The notes below the pieces were generated by a model that saw only the letters and a list, made by a program, of their open reading frames with translations, had not been told where the DNA came from and did not search any database. The translations under genes and the position numbers were made by a program. Of a stretch of DNA of 64,000 nucleotides, positions 11,943-21,449 are shown in pieces (position 1 is the stretch's first letter; each line of letters starts with the position of its first letter). The stretch is from assembly GCF_000717175.1 (NCBI RefSeq), contig NZ_JNYD01000018.1, positions 47,709 through 111,708 of the forward strand. Direction: 5' to 3'. Origin of the DNA: Pseudonocardia autotrophica (GTDB lineage Bacteria > Actinomycetota > Actinomycetes > Mycobacteriales > Pseudonocardiaceae).

Positions 11943-12842
11943 ATGGAGGAGCTCGACGCCTACTCCCGCACGGTCAGCACGGTCGCCGCGGAGCTCACGC
12001 CCCGCGTCGCGGCGGTCCGGTTCGGCCGCGGCTCCGGCTCGGCGGTAGTGGTCGCGCAGGGGGAGCTGCTGACGAACGCGCACGTCGTGGGCCGCTCCAC
12101 CCGGGGCCGGGCCGACTTCGCCGACGGCGCCCAGGTCCCCGTCCAGGTGACCGGCTCGGACCCGCTGTCCGACCTCGCGCTGCTGCGCGCCGACGAGCCG
12201 CTGCCGGAGCCCGCGCGCCTCGGCGAGGCGGACGCGCTCGTCGTCGGCCAGCTCGTGGTCGCGGTCGGGAACCCGCTCGGCCTGGCGGGGTCGGTCACGG
12301 CCGGGGTGGTGAGCGCGCTCGGCCGGGCCCTGCCCACGCGGGACGGGTCCGCCGGCCGGGTCGTCGAGGACGTCATCCAGACCGACGCGGCCCTCAACCC
12401 CGGCAACTCCGGGGGCGCGCTCGCCGACGCCCGCGGCCGGGTCGTCGGGATCAACACGGCGGTGGCGGGGACGGGCCTGGGCCTCGCCGTGCCGATCAAC
12501 GCGACCACCCGGCGGATCGTGGAGACGCTGCGCCGCGAGGGCCGGGTGCGCCGCGCCTACCTCGGGGTCGTGGGCGCCCCGGCCCCGGTGCCGGCCGTGG
12601 TCGCGGACCGCTACGGGCGGCGCAACGGGCTGCGGCTCGCCGAGGTGGTCACCGGGAGCCCCGCCGAGCGGGCCGGGCTGCGCCGCGGCGACCTGGTGCT
12701 CGACGTCGGGCGGAAGCCGGTCGAGGACGCGCAGGGCATCCAGCGCCAGCTCTTCGGCGACGCCATCGGGGTCCCGCTGCCGGTCACGGTGCTGCGCAAC
12801 GGGGCGATGGTCGACGTGGTCGCGGTCCCCACCGAACTGTGA
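11943..12842 (+). CDS. cytoplasmic HtrA-like serine protease (S1C) with PDZ domain
   Basis: 299 residues. The trypsin-like domain has a full triad: His47 in TNAHVV, Asp77 in SDLALL and Ser156 in NPGNSGGAL. A PDZ domain occupies about residues 195-299, with a substrate loop YLGVVGAP and a GSPAERAGLRRGDLVLDVG core. Unlike most HtrA/DegP proteins it has no signal peptide or membrane anchor, so it probably acts on misfolded proteins inside the cell. The ribosome binding site is buried in a hairpin, which suggests translational control. It converges on the nitroreductase-type gene across a large palindrome that also forms its stop codon. Confidence 0.85.
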   Translation: MEELDAYSRTVSTVAAELTPRVAAVRFGRGSGSAVVVAQGELLTNAHVVGRSTRGRADFADGAQVPVQVTGSDPLSDLALLRADEPLPEPARLGEADALVVGQLVVAVGNPLGLAGSVTAGVVSALGRALPTRDGSAGRVVEDVIQTDAALNPGNSGGALADARGRVVGINTAVAGTGLGLAVPINATTRRIVETLRREGRVRRAYLGVVGAPAPVPAVVADRYGRRNGLRLAEVVTGSPAERAGLRRGDLVLDVGRKPVEDAQGIQRQLFGDAIGVPLPVTVLRNGAMVDVVAVPTEL

Positions 12843-12878
12843 GCGGCAGGTGCCCCTGGTGGGGCACCTGCCGCTCAC
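12839..12878. repeat. GTGAGCGGC palindrome, likely bidirectional terminator
   Basis: 18 perfectly paired bases on each side (12839-12856 and 12861-12878) around a TGGT loop. The outer bases are GTGAGCGGC...GCCGCTCAC. The TGA inside GTGAG is the stop codon of the protease gene. It lies between convergent genes and shares its ends with the elements at 22.4, 25.4, 32.3 and 52.8 kb. Confidence 0.8.
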
Positions 12879-12902
12879 GACCCGCTCCGAGCAGGGAGGA
12901 CG

Positions 12903-13337
12903 TCAGGACTTGGGGTCCAGCACGAAGACCGGGATCTGCCGGTCCGTCTTCTCCTGGTACTCCGCGTAGGAGGGGTAGGCGTCGACCGCGCGGTCCCACC
13001 ACGCGGCGCGCTCCGGGCCGTCGACCTCGCGGGCGACGTACGTCTTCGTCTCGGTCCCGTCCTGCAGCGGGAACTCGGGGTGCGCCTTGATGTTGTAGTA
13101 CCAGACCGGGTGCTCGGGGGCCCCGCCCTTGGACGCCACGACCGCGTAGCTGCCGTCGTGCTCCACGCGCATCACGGGGGTGTAGCGCAGCTTCCCGGAC
13201 TTCGCGCCGCGCAGGGTCAGCAGCACGACCGGGCTGCCCAGGACGTCGACGCCCTCGGTCGTGCCCGTCTCCAGGATCTTCTTCGTCTGGTCCTGAACCC
13301 AGCCCTCGGGGCTGAGCTCCACCTTCTCGTCGGCCAT
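12903..13337 (-). CDS. F420-dependent nitroreductase (DDN) family protein
   Basis: 144 residues. The deazaflavin-dependent nitroreductase family is a split-barrel fold that uses F420H2 and is typical of mycobacteria and relatives. Visible are the family core [21 protein letters not shown] (in two parts, about residues 37-57), the [19 protein letters not shown] motif (about 62-80) and [13 protein letters not shown]. The Lys-Gly-Gly and Trp-Tyr-Tyr-Asn residues match those near the cofactor. ATG 13337 is preferred over a start 18 codons upstream, whose extra residues look non-native. It is divergent from thiD. The physiological substrate is unknown; quinones are one possibility for this family. 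Confidence 0.85.
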   Translation of the reverse strand: MADEKVELSPEGWVQDQTKKILETGTTEGVDVLGSPVVLLTLRGAKSGKLRYTPVMRVEHDGSYAVVASKGGAPEHPVWYYNIKAHPEFPLQDGTETKTYVAREVDGPERAAWWDRAVDAYPSYAEYQEKTDRQIPVFVLDPKS

Positions 13338-13410
13338 GCCCCGGGGAACCCGGTCTTCCGGCGCGGCATTCCGTGCACGCGGGTGATTCACCCCGGGCTA
13401 CCGTCCTCCC

Positions 13411-14271
13411 ATGCCCGAACCGTCCCTCGGCACGACCCCGCCCCGCGTCATGACGATCGCGGGGACCGACTCCGGCGGCGGCGCCGGGATCGCGGCGGAC
13501 CTGCGCACCTTCGCGGCCTGCGGGGTGCACGGCTGCCTCGCCGTGTGTGCCGTCACCGTGCAGAACTCGGTCGGGGTCACGGGGGTCCACACGATCCCGC
13601 CGGAGACCGTCGCCGCCCAGATCGCCACCGTGGCGTCGGACATCGGGCTCGACGCGGCCAAGACCGGCATGCTCGCCGGCGCCGAGATCATCGAGGCGGT
13701 CGCCGCCGCCTGCGACGCCAACGGCATCGGCGCCGACGGCCGGACGCCGCTGGTCATCGATCCGGTCGCGGCCTCCATGCACGGCGACCAGCTGCTCGCC
13801 GACTCCGCGCTCGACGCGTTCCGCGGGCTGCTCTTCCCGCGCGCGACCCTGGTGACCCCGAACCTCGACGAGGTGCGCCTGCTCATCGGGATCGACGTGC
13901 ACGACCGCGAGGCGCAGTACGCCGCGGCGAAGGAGCTGCACGCCCTCGGCCCGCGGGCGGTGCTCGTCAAGGGCGGGCACCTCGCCGAGGACACGGACGG
14001 CTGCCTCGACCTGTTCTTCGACGGCGAGACCTTCACCGAGCTGCCCGGCCCGCGGTTCGCGACCGGCCACACCCACGGCGGCGGCGACTCGCTGGCCGCG
14101 GCGATCGCGTCGGGCCTCGCCCGCGGGCTCGCGCTGCCCGAGGCGGTGGGGTTCGGCAAGCGCTACATCGTCGAGGCGGTGCGGCACGCCTATCCTCTCG
14201 GGCAGGGTCACGGCCCCGTCTCCCCGCTCTGGGCGGTGCGCCCCTGGTGGGACACTCCGCCATCTGTGTGA
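13411..14271 (+). CDS. thiD: hydroxymethylpyrimidine/phosphomethylpyrimidine kinase
   Basis: 286 residues. ThiD phosphorylates HMP and HMP-phosphate for thiamine synthesis. It has the ribokinase-like layout: [19 protein letters not shown] near the N-terminus (about residues 15-33), AAKTGML (about 84-90), DPVAASMHG (about 116-124), VTPNLDE (about 149-155), VLVKGGH (about 185-191), and [14 protein letters not shown] (about 221-234). The GGGD form in place of the classical GTGC is the actinobacterial version also seen in M. tuberculosis ThiD, as is the C-terminal [12 protein letters not shown]. No other thiamine genes are near. Confidence 0.93.
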   Translation: MPEPSLGTTPPRVMTIAGTDSGGGAGIAADLRTFAACGVHGCLAVCAVTVQNSVGVTGVHTIPPETVAAQIATVASDIGLDAAKTGMLAGAEIIEAVAAACDANGIGADGRTPLVIDPVAASMHGDQLLADSALDAFRGLLFPRATLVTPNLDEVRLLIGIDVHDREAQYAAAKELHALGPRAVLVKGGHLAEDTDGCLDLFFDGETFTELPGPRFATGHTHGGGDSLAAAIASGLARGLALPEAVGFGKRYIVEAVRHAYPLGQGHGPVSPLWAVRPWWDTPPSV

Positions 14272-14375
14272 ACGTTCGTTCGGTCAGGGAAGCCTGCCCC
14301 GAGTGCGATCCGCAGCTGCGGTGTGCTCTCGGCCGGATCGCCGCTGCAGCGGATCCGGCTGGCGGTGCGATCGAC

Positions 14376-14394
14376 TTAGGGCACGCTAACCTGC
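14376..14394 (+). promoter_or_regulatory. DtxR/IdeR iron-box-like sequence upstream of coxL
   Basis: TTAGG, four bases, GCTAACCT matches the outer parts of the DtxR/IdeR consensus TTAGGTTAG-S-CTAACCTAA, about 60 bases before the coxL start. The inner left half is not conserved. Iron control of this Fe-S and Mo enzyme would make sense but is only suggested. Confidence 0.3.
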
Positions 14395-14452
14395 AGGTCA
14401 GGGCCCTGAGGCAGGTCGCACGCGGCCGCGCGCGGGGCTAGTGTCGCGCCCG

Positions 14453-16728
14453 ATGAGCATCTTGGGCACGCGCGTTGTCCGTACCGAGGACCCGGTGTTC
14501 CTCACACGGGGCGCGACATACACCGACGACCTGACCGACGAGCGGCTCACCGGGGCACTGCACGTGACCCTGGTCCGCTCCCCGCTGGCCCACGCCACGA
14601 TCAACTCGATCGACGTCGAGGAGGCGCGCAACGCCCCCGGCGTCGTCGCGGTCTTCACCGGCGCCGACTGCGACATCGCGCCGGCGCTGCTGTTCCCGGC
14701 CGCGAACAAGGCGATGCTGCGGCCGTTCCTGGCGACCGACCGGGTGCGCTACGTCGGCGAGGCGGTCGCGGCCGTCCTCACCGAGGAGGCCTACCAGGGC
14801 GAGGACGCCGCGGACCTGGTGGACGTCGACTACGAGCCGCTCGACGCGGTGGTCGACATGAAGGAGGCCCTCAAGGACGAGGTCCTCCTGTTCCCCGAGG
14901 CCGGGACGAACAGCGTCACCGCGATGCACCTCGCCAAGGAGGAGCCGGGCGACGACTTCTTCGCCGACTGCGAGGTCGTCGTCAGCCGGGAGATCGTGAA
15001 CCAGCGCGTCGCCGCGGCGCCGCTGGAGACCCGCGCCGCCTCCGCCTACTGGGGCGAGGACGGCCGCTGCACGATCTTCTGCTCCACCCAGAACGCGCAG
15101 AGCGCCCGCGACGAGGTCGCCGGCTGGCTCGGCATGGACGCCAAGGACCTGCGGCTGATCCTGCCGGACGTCGGCGGCGGCTTCGGCGCGAAGATCGGCG
15201 CCGACCCCGAGTTCGCGCTGGTCGCGTGGCTGTCGAAGAAGGTGGGCCGGCCGGTCCGCTGGAACGAGAGCCGCTCGGAGAACATGACCGGGATGGTGCA
15301 GGGCCGCGCCCAGCTGCAGACCATCACGATCGGCGGCGACCGGGACGGCACCGTCAAGGCCTACCGGCTCGACGTCGTGGCCGACGCCGGCGCCTACCCG
15401 CGCCTCGGCGTCGCCCTCCCGATGTTCACGCGGATGATGGCGCCCGGCACCTACGACATCCCGAAGGTCTGGTCGACCGCCCAGGTCGTCGCGACCAACA
15501 CGACGTCGACCGCGGCCTACCGCGGCGCCGGCCGCCCGGAGGCCACCCAGGCCATCGAGCGCGCGATGGACCTCTTCGCGGACGAGATCGGGATGGACCC
15601 GGCCGAGCTCCGCAAGAAGAACGTCATCAAGCCCGAGCAGTTCCCCTTCACCACGAAGGGCGGCGCCGAGTACGACTCGGGCGAGTACGCCAAGGCGATC
15701 GACCTGGCCTGCCAGGCGGCGGACTACGAGGGCCTGCGGGCCGAGCAGGCGCGCCGCCGCGAGCGCGGGGACGCGCTGCAGCTCGGCATCGGCGTCTCGT
15801 CGTACGTCGAGATCACCGGCGGCGGCGCGTTCGTGGAGAACGCGACCGTGCAGGTGCACCCGGACGGCACCGTCACGGTGCTCACCGGCACCTCGCCGCA
15901 CGGCCAGGGCCACGCGACCGCGTGGGCCATGCTGGCCAGCGAGGAGCTCGGCATCCCGGTCGAGAAGATCACCGTGAAGCACGGCGACACGGACCTGATC
16001 CCCACGGGCGCCGGCACCATGGGCTCGCGCAGCCTGCAGACCGGCGGCGTCGCGGTGCACAACGCCGCGGTCGAGCTGGTCGAGCTGGCCAAGCAGCGCG
16101 CCGCGGACGTGCTCGAGGCGAGCGTCGGCGACCTGGAGCTGGACAAGGCCACCGGGTCGATCGTGGTCAAGGGCGCCCCGGGCGCGAAGAGCGTCTCGCT
16201 GGCCGACCTGGCCGGCACCGAGGAGCTCAAGGTCTTCCACGAGTGGGACGCCAAGAAGCCGACCTTCCCGTTCGGCGCGCACGTCGCCGTCGTCGAGGTC
16301 GACGTGGAGTCCGGCAAGGCCACCGTCGAGCGGATCTGGGCGCTCGACGACGCCGGCCCGATCCTCAACCCGCTGATCTTCGACGGCCAGCGGCACGGCG
16401 GCATCGCGCAGGGCATCGCGCAGGCGATGCTCGAGGAGGTCGTGTTCGACTCCGAGGGCCAGCCGCTCACGGCGACCTTCGCGGACTACGGCATCCCCTC
16501 GGCCGCGGAGCTGCCCAGCTTCGACCTGGTCAACATGGAAACCCCCACGACGATCAACTCCATGGGTTTCAAGGGCGTCGGCGAGGCCGGGACCATCGGG
16601 TCCTGCCCCGCGGTGCACAACGCGGTGATCGACGCCGTGTCGCACCTCGGCGTCAGCCACATCGACATGCCCCTCACCCCCGTGCGGGTGTGGACCGCCA
16701 TCCACGAGGCCCAGAAGGAGTCGGCCAA

Positions 16729-16732
<4 letters not shown>
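14453..16732 (+). CDS. CO-dehydrogenase-like molybdenum hydroxylase, large subunit (form II)
   Basis: 759 residues. This is the molybdopterin-cytosine-dinucleotide subunit of a xanthine-oxidase-family enzyme. The active-site loop reads AYRGAGR (residues 355-361), the form II sequence, not the AYxCSFR loop whose Cys binds copper in true (form I) CO dehydrogenase. The catalytic Glu is at about residue 711 in [17 protein letters not shown] and GQGHATAW Moco-contact motifs are present. Substrate is unknown: form II enzymes may act on aldehydes, purines or other heterocycles. ATG 14453 is preferred to GTG 14441. Gene order is L-S-M with 4-base overlaps, unlike the S-L-M order of the second operon. 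Confidence 0.9.
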
Positions 16733-17273
<541 letters not shown>

Positions 17274-17277
<4 letters not shown>

Positions 17278-18101
17278 TCCCCGTCGGCTTCGACTACCAG
17301 CGCCCCGAGTCGGTCGACGCGGCCCTGGCCCTGCTCGCCGAGCACGGCGACGACGCCACGGTGCTGGCCGGCGGGCACTCGCTGCTCCCGGTCATGAAGC
17401 TGCGCCTGGCCGCGCCCGAGGTCGTCATCGACATCGGGCGGGTGGCCGAGCTCAACTACATCCGGGTCGACGGCGACGAGATCGCCATCGGCGCGGGCAC
17501 CCGCTACCGGGACATCGTGATCTCCGACGTGCTGGCGAAGGAGTGCGCGCTGCTCCCGGCCGTCACCCGGACCGTCGGCGACCCGCAGGTCCGCCACCGC
17601 GGCACCCTGGGCGGCGCGCTCGCCCACGGCGACCCGGCCGGCGACCTGCCCGCCGCGATCCTCGCGCTCGAGGGCACGATCGTGCTCCGCAGCCCGCGGG
17701 GCGAGCGGAAGGTCCCGATCACCGAGTTCTACACCGGGGTGTTCTCCTCGGTGAAGGAGCCGGACGAGCTGATCGTCGAGATCCGGGTGCCCCGCACGGG
17801 CAGCACCGGGTGGGCCTACGAGAAGTTCACCCGGCGCAGCAACGACTGGGCGATCGTGGCCGTGGCCGTGGTGACCGCCGCGGACGGCGCGCGCCGGATC
17901 GGGCTGGTCAACATGGGCTCGACCCCGCTGCGGGCGAAGGCCACCGAGGCCGCGCTGGCCGAGGGCAAGAGCATCGAGGAGGCCGCCGCGCTGGCCGCCG
18001 AGGGCACCGAGCCCCCGGCCGACAACGCCGGCACCCCCGAGTACCGCCGTCACCTGGTGACGGTGCTGACCCGGCGGGCCCTGCAGACCGCCGCGGGCTG
18101 A
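17274..18101 (+). CDS. molybdenum hydroxylase FAD subunit (CoxM-like)
   Basis: 275 residues. It binds FAD and hands electrons to the acceptor. The two FAD motifs are [14 protein letters not shown] (about residues 33-46; usual AGGHS) and [15 protein letters not shown] (about 109-123; usual TIGG). The C-terminal CO_deh_flav_C domain follows (about 175-275). GTG 17274 overlaps coxS. It is closely similar in sequence style to the second copy at 41.4 kb, where the motif is AGGQS, suggesting an old duplication or two related enzymes. A strong terminator follows. Confidence 0.95.
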
Positions 18102-18112
18102 CCCCCGCACGC

Positions 18113-18152
18113 CCGGCGTCCCGGTCCCCGTCCGCGGGGGCCGGGACGCCGG
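18113..18152 (+). terminator. terminator of the coxLSM operon with CGTTCTCGG tail
   Basis: 18-bp arms (18113-18130 and 18135-18152) around TCCG with one G-T pair. The tail is GGCGTTCTCGGGG (18151-18163), the same as after groEL and coxG. Confidence 0.75.
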
Positions 18153-18259
18153 CGTTCTCGGGGTCGGTCGGCCCATTGTGTGCCCGGTCGGCCGCGAGGA
18201 CCCTGACCGGCGTCCGGCGGCGCCGCCGGGGCGCCGCCCCGACCGGAAGGAGGTGGACC

Positions 18260-18880
18260 GTGTTCGCACGTTCCACCACCGTCCTGGCCCACCGGGAGAA
18301 CATGGACCGCGGCATCATGCTGATCCGCGACGAGGTCATGCCCGCGGTGCTCGACATGTCCGGGTGCATCGGCATGTCGATGCTCGCGGACCGGGAGTCC
18401 GGCCGCTGCATCGCGACGACGGCCTGGGAGTCCCGCGAGGCGATGGAGGCCTCCGCGACGGCGGTCCGGCCGATGCGCGACCGGGCGGCCGACGCCCTCG
18501 GAGGCACCGCGCAGGTCGACGAGTGGGAGATCGGCGTGCTGCACCGCGACCACCCGTCCGCGCCCGGCGCCTGCGTGCGGGTCACGTGGGTGCGGACCGA
18601 CCCGGGGACGATGGACCGGGCCGTCGAGTACTACAAGACGATGCTGCTGCCGGAGATGGAGCAGTGGGACGGGTTCTGCAGCGCCAGCATGCTGCTCGAC
18701 CGGACCGAGGGGCTCTCCGTCTCGTCGGTGACCTACGACAGCCGCGAGGCCATGGGCGCCCTCCGCGACCGGGCCTCCCGCATCCGGGACAAGGCCATGC
18801 AGGAGATCGGCGCCGAGGTCCTCGAGGTCCGCGAGTTCGAGCTGGCCCTGGCCCACCTGCGGGTGCCCGAGCTCGTCTGA
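18260..18880 (+). CDS. protein with two tandem ABM-like (dimeric alpha/beta barrel) domains
   Basis: 206 residues from GTG 18260, preceded by GAAGGAGG at good spacing. Two similar halves (about 1-95 and 105-206) each follow the pattern: short strand, helix with conserved Met/Arg, then a CSASML/IGMSML strand and a VTYDSREAM/TAWESREAM segment. This is the layout of antibiotic-biosynthesis-monooxygenase (ABM) or heme-degrading-like small proteins, here fused in tandem so that one chain makes the barrel. No catalytic residues can be assigned. It is followed by a convergent AhpD-like gene. Function unknown; a small-molecule binding or oxygenase role is a guess. Confidence 0.65.
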   Translation: MFARSTTVLAHRENMDRGIMLIRDEVMPAVLDMSGCIGMSMLADRESGRCIATTAWESREAMEASATAVRPMRDRAADALGGTAQVDEWEIGVLHRDHPSAPGACVRVTWVRTDPGTMDRAVEYYKTMLLPEMEQWDGFCSASMLLDRTEGLSVSSVTYDSREAMGALRDRASRIRDKAMQEIGAEVLEVREFELALAHLRVPELV

Positions 18881-18891
18881 GCGCCGTGCCT

Positions 18892-18923
18892 CAGGGCGCC
18901 GGCCGCACCAGGCCGGCGTCCTG
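18892..18923. terminator. bidirectional hairpin between convergent genes
   Basis: CAGGGCGCCGGCC (18892-18904), 6-base loop, GGCCGGCGTCCTG (18911-18923) with one G-T pair, between the ABM-like gene and the AhpD-like gene. Confidence 0.6.
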
Positions 18924-18935
18924 GGCACGCGCTCG

Positions 18936-19538
18936 TCAGGCCCCCGGCGCCGGCACCTCGGTCACGGGTTCCGCGCGGTCGTCGTACTCCAGGCGCAGGG
19001 CCCGGCTGATGGTCGCGTGCATCTCGTACAGGCAGGTCACGTAGGTCAGCAGGAGGATCTGCTCGTCGTCGAGGCCGCCCGCCCGCAGCGCCTCGACGAC
19101 ACCGTCCGGGACCCGGCCGCCGTCGAGGACCAGGGCGTCGGTGTGGGCGAGGACCGCCCGCTCCACCGGGCTCCAGCAGTCCGCGGCCGCCCACGCCGGG
19201 ATCGCCGCGATCCGCTCCTCCGGCACGCCGAGGGTCCGCAGGGCCTTGCAGTGCTGGGAGAACACGAACGCGCTGCCCCGCGCCCAGCCCGCCCGGCACT
19301 GGCCGAGCTCGCGCAGCACCGGGTCGAGCCGGGCGCCCCGGTAGAGGGCGAAGCCGTCGACGGCGTGCCGGAAGGTGTCGGGGGACAGCGCGAACACCGT
19401 CCACCAGTCGCCCGGCGTGCCGGTGGCCGTGCCGGGCTCGGCCACCGGGTCGCGGTCCGGGCCGAAGAGCCGGTCGTAGAACTCGAGGATGCGCGGGTCG
19501 GTGACCTCCGCGCGCGGGACCTGGCGCAGCCTCGGCAT
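18936..19538 (-). CDS. carboxymuconolactone decarboxylase / AhpD-like protein
   Basis: 200 residues, helical. The family core is in the middle: LRELGQCRAGWARGSAFVFSQH (in parts, about residues 74-95) followed by CKALRTLGVPEERIAAI. The usual AhpD redox pair is ExxC-H/CxxC; here one Cys follows SQH (SQHCKA) and there is no CxxC, so peroxidase activity as in AhpD is doubtful. A carboxymuconolactone-decarboxylase-like lyase or other role is possible. The start codon overlaps the stop of the upstream VOC gene (ATGA), so the two are co-translated and probably act in the same pathway. Confidence 0.75.
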   Translation of the reverse strand: MPRLRQVPRAEVTDPRILEFYDRLFGPDRDPVAEPGTATGTPGDWWTVFALSPDTFRHAVDGFALYRGARLDPVLRELGQCRAGWARGSAFVFSQHCKALRTLGVPEERIAAIPAWAAADCWSPVERAVLAHTDALVLDGGRVPDGVVEALRAGGLDDEQILLLTYVTCLYEMHATISRALRLEYDDRAEPVTEVPAPGA

Positions 19539-20104
19539 CAGGCGGTCGCCGTCGGGACGCGCCGTTCGGCGGCCGTCCGCGGGGCGTGCGTGACGTCCTC
19601 GGGCCCGAAGGAGCGGGTCCAGCAGGCGAACTCCAGCAGCTCGCCGTCCGGGCCGGAGAAGTAGAACGACCGCACGAAGACGCCCGGGTGGAACTCGCGC
19701 GCCACGGTGCTCGGGCTGTCGTCGTGGTCGAGGATCGGGCTGACGTCGACGCCCTTGGCCGCGAGCCGGCGCCGGTACTCCTCGAACTCCTGCACCGGCA
19801 CGTGGAAGGCCACGTGGTTCATCGAGCCGGTCGCGCTGGCCAGGTCGCCCTCACCCGGCTTGACGGCCGGCGCGGAGATGCCGGGCACGCCGTCGGGCGC
19901 CTCCGGGAACCAGAAGAAGGCCAGGCAGTCGCCGCCGCCGCAGTCGAAGAAGAAGTGCTGGCCCCCGCCGGGCAGCTCGATGGTCTTGATCAGCGGCATG
20001 CCCAGCACGCCGGAGTAGAAGTCGATCGTGCGCGCCATGTCCGAGCAGACGAGCGCGAGGTGGTTGATGCCGCCGAGCCGGAACTCGGTGTTGACGGCGC
20101 CCAT
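19538..20104 (-). CDS. VOC-family protein (glyoxalase/extradiol dioxygenase fold)
   Basis: 188 residues. One full set of two beta-alpha-beta3 modules: the first begins about residue 12 (INHLALVCSDMARTIDFYSGVLG), the second about residue 95 (SMNHVAFHVPVQEFEEYRRRL). Likely metal ligands are His15, His98 and the Glu in DGELLEFACW (about 160). This resembles metal-dependent VOC dioxygenases or lyases. It is directly upstream of, and overlapping, the AhpD/carboxymuconolactone-like gene, which suits a short aromatic or lactone pathway. Substrate not known. Confidence 0.8.
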   Translation of the reverse strand: MGAVNTEFRLGGINHLALVCSDMARTIDFYSGVLGMPLIKTIELPGGGQHFFFDCGGGDCLAFFWFPEAPDGVPGISAPAVKPGEGDLASATGSMNHVAFHVPVQEFEEYRRRLAAKGVDVSPILDHDDSPSTVAREFHPGVFVRSFYFSGPDGELLEFACWTRSFGPEDVTHAPRTAAERRVPTATA

Positions 20105-20172
20105 GCCGTGCCCTCCTCCTGGGGTCCTCCCCGTCGAGGTGCTCCCAGGAAACCCCGCGGGTGACGGTGACG

Positions 20173-20871
20173 TCAACGGTCGACGACCAGCCACCCGCCG
20201 TGGTGCTCCGAGACCTCGAAGGGCAGGCCCGTCTCCTCGCCGAGCCGGTGCAGCGCGCCGGCGTCGAACGTCGTCACGTGCCCCCAGGTCTCGTTGGGGA
20301 GCTGCTCGAACGGCACGGCGACGACGACCCGGCGCCGGGCCAGCCGGATCGCCTCGGCCAGCACGGCCTTGCCCTCCTCGGCGGGCAGGTGCTCGAGCAG
20401 GTGCACGGCGAACACGGTGTCGGCGTGGCCGTCGGGCAGCGGGACGTGGCGGGCGTCGGCGACGACGGTGTCGACGGCCAGCCCGAGCCGCGGGGCCATC
20501 CGGTCGAGCAGGCCGACGGTGCCGGGAACGAGGTCGGTCGCGGTGACCTCGTGCCCGGCCTGCGCGAGCCGCAGCGCGAGGAACCCGAAGCAGGACCCCA
20601 GCTCCAGCACGCTCCCGACGGCCAGCTCCTCGGCGCGCTCGTGCACCGGCTTGAGCTCGGCGTTGGTGCCGCCGGGCTCCGGCTCGCCGCGCAGCGCGTC
20701 GAGGGTGTTGCGGTAGAACGCGAGCCAGGCCTCCTCGGGGTCCGGGGCGCCCGAGGTGACGATCGCGACGAAGGCCTCCTCGAACCGCTCCGGCGGCAGC
20801 ACCCCGGGCACGACGAGCGTGCGGTCCAGCCAACCGGCCAGGTCGTTGTCCAGCCGTGCGAGCCCGATCAT
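20173..20871 (-). CDS. class I SAM methyltransferase, possibly the mycofactocin glycan methyltransferase
   Basis: 232 residues. The SAM motif I is VLELGSCFGFLALRLAQAG (about residues 88-106), motif II carries the acidic ATDL, and DARHVPLPDGHADTVFAVHLLEHLP (in parts, about 137-161) is the usual motif for small-molecule methylation. The N-terminal 60 residues (DNDLAGWLDRTLVVPG and EEAWLAFYRNTL) are a specific extension. I recall an N-terminal part of this kind in the family assigned to MftM, which methylates the mycofactocin sugar chain; that assignment is from memory and the 8-kb distance to mftA supports it only weakly. Alternatively a general small-molecule methyltransferase. Confidence 0.6.
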   Translation of the reverse strand: MIGLARLDNDLAGWLDRTLVVPGVLPPERFEEAFVAIVTSGAPDPEEAWLAFYRNTLDALRGEPEPGGTNAELKPVHERAEELAVGSVLELGSCFGFLALRLAQAGHEVTATDLVPGTVGLLDRMAPRLGLAVDTVVADARHVPLPDGHADTVFAVHLLEHLPAEEGKAVLAEAIRLARRRVVVAVPFEQLPNETWGHVTTFDAGALHRLGEETGLPFEVSEHHGGWLVVDR

Positions 20872-21035
20872 GGCGCTCCCTTCCGCTCCTCCCCGACGCT
20901 AGGGACGCGCGGGGCTGGACGGGCCGGCGCGAGGCGCGAACCGTCCGGCCCGGCACGGCGAACCGTCCGACCGGGCAGGGCGGGATCGGCCCGTCCGGCG
21001 GGCGCGCGGGAAGTGCCGGCCCGACCGGTGCCGGG

Positions 21036-21386
21036 TCAGGGGAACCGTTCGATGTTCGCCTCGACCCAGCGGCGCAGCGCGTCGAGCGGGGCGTTGGCGT
21101 CCCGGCCGAGGTCGGTGAGGGCGTACTCGACGTGCAGCGGGACGGCCGGGTACACCGTGCGGTCGACGAGCCCGTGCTCCTCGAGCCGGCGCAGCACCGC
21201 GGTGAGGACCTTGGGGCTGATCCCCTCCAGCCGGCGCTTCACCTCGCCGAACCGCAGCGGCCCGTCGACGAGGGCGCCGAGGGCGAGCGCGCTCCACTTG
21301 TCGGCCAGCAGGTCGAGCACCGAGCGGCAGGGGCAGTTGGCCAGGTAGGCGTCCGGCGGCGCGTCGAGGGCGGGCACGAGCTGCAT
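21036..21386 (-). CDS. HxlR-family transcriptional regulator
   Basis: 116 residues with a winged helix-turn-helix. The family core CPCRSVLDLLADKWSALAL (about residues 18-36) is followed by the recognition part ISPKVLTAVLRRLEEHGLVDR and the wing VPLHVEYALTDLG. The Cys pair near residue 18-20 is the position used by redox-sensing HxlR proteins such as QorR, which respond to diamide or quinones. It is divergent from a quinone-oxidoreductase-like gene with a palindrome between, so it very likely controls that gene and itself. The start codon is ATG 21386. Confidence 0.9.
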   Translation of the reverse strand: MQLVPALDAPPDAYLANCPCRSVLDLLADKWSALALGALVDGPLRFGEVKRRLEGISPKVLTAVLRRLEEHGLVDRTVYPAVPLHVEYALTDLGRDANAPLDALRRWVEANIERFP

Positions 21387-21394
21387 GGTATCCG

Positions 21395-21413
21395 AAGGGA
21401 ACCAGCTTCCCTT
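21395..21413. promoter_or_regulatory. HxlR operator candidate
   Basis: AAGGGAA, five bases, TTCCCTT: perfect 7-bp arms inside a wider GGTAnCC...GGGTAACC arrangement, 9 bases from the HxlR start and 37 from the oxidoreductase start. Expected binding site of the HxlR protein. Confidence 0.65.
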
Positions 21414-21449
21414 GCGGGTAACCGGTACCTCTCGCATACCGTCGCGGCC

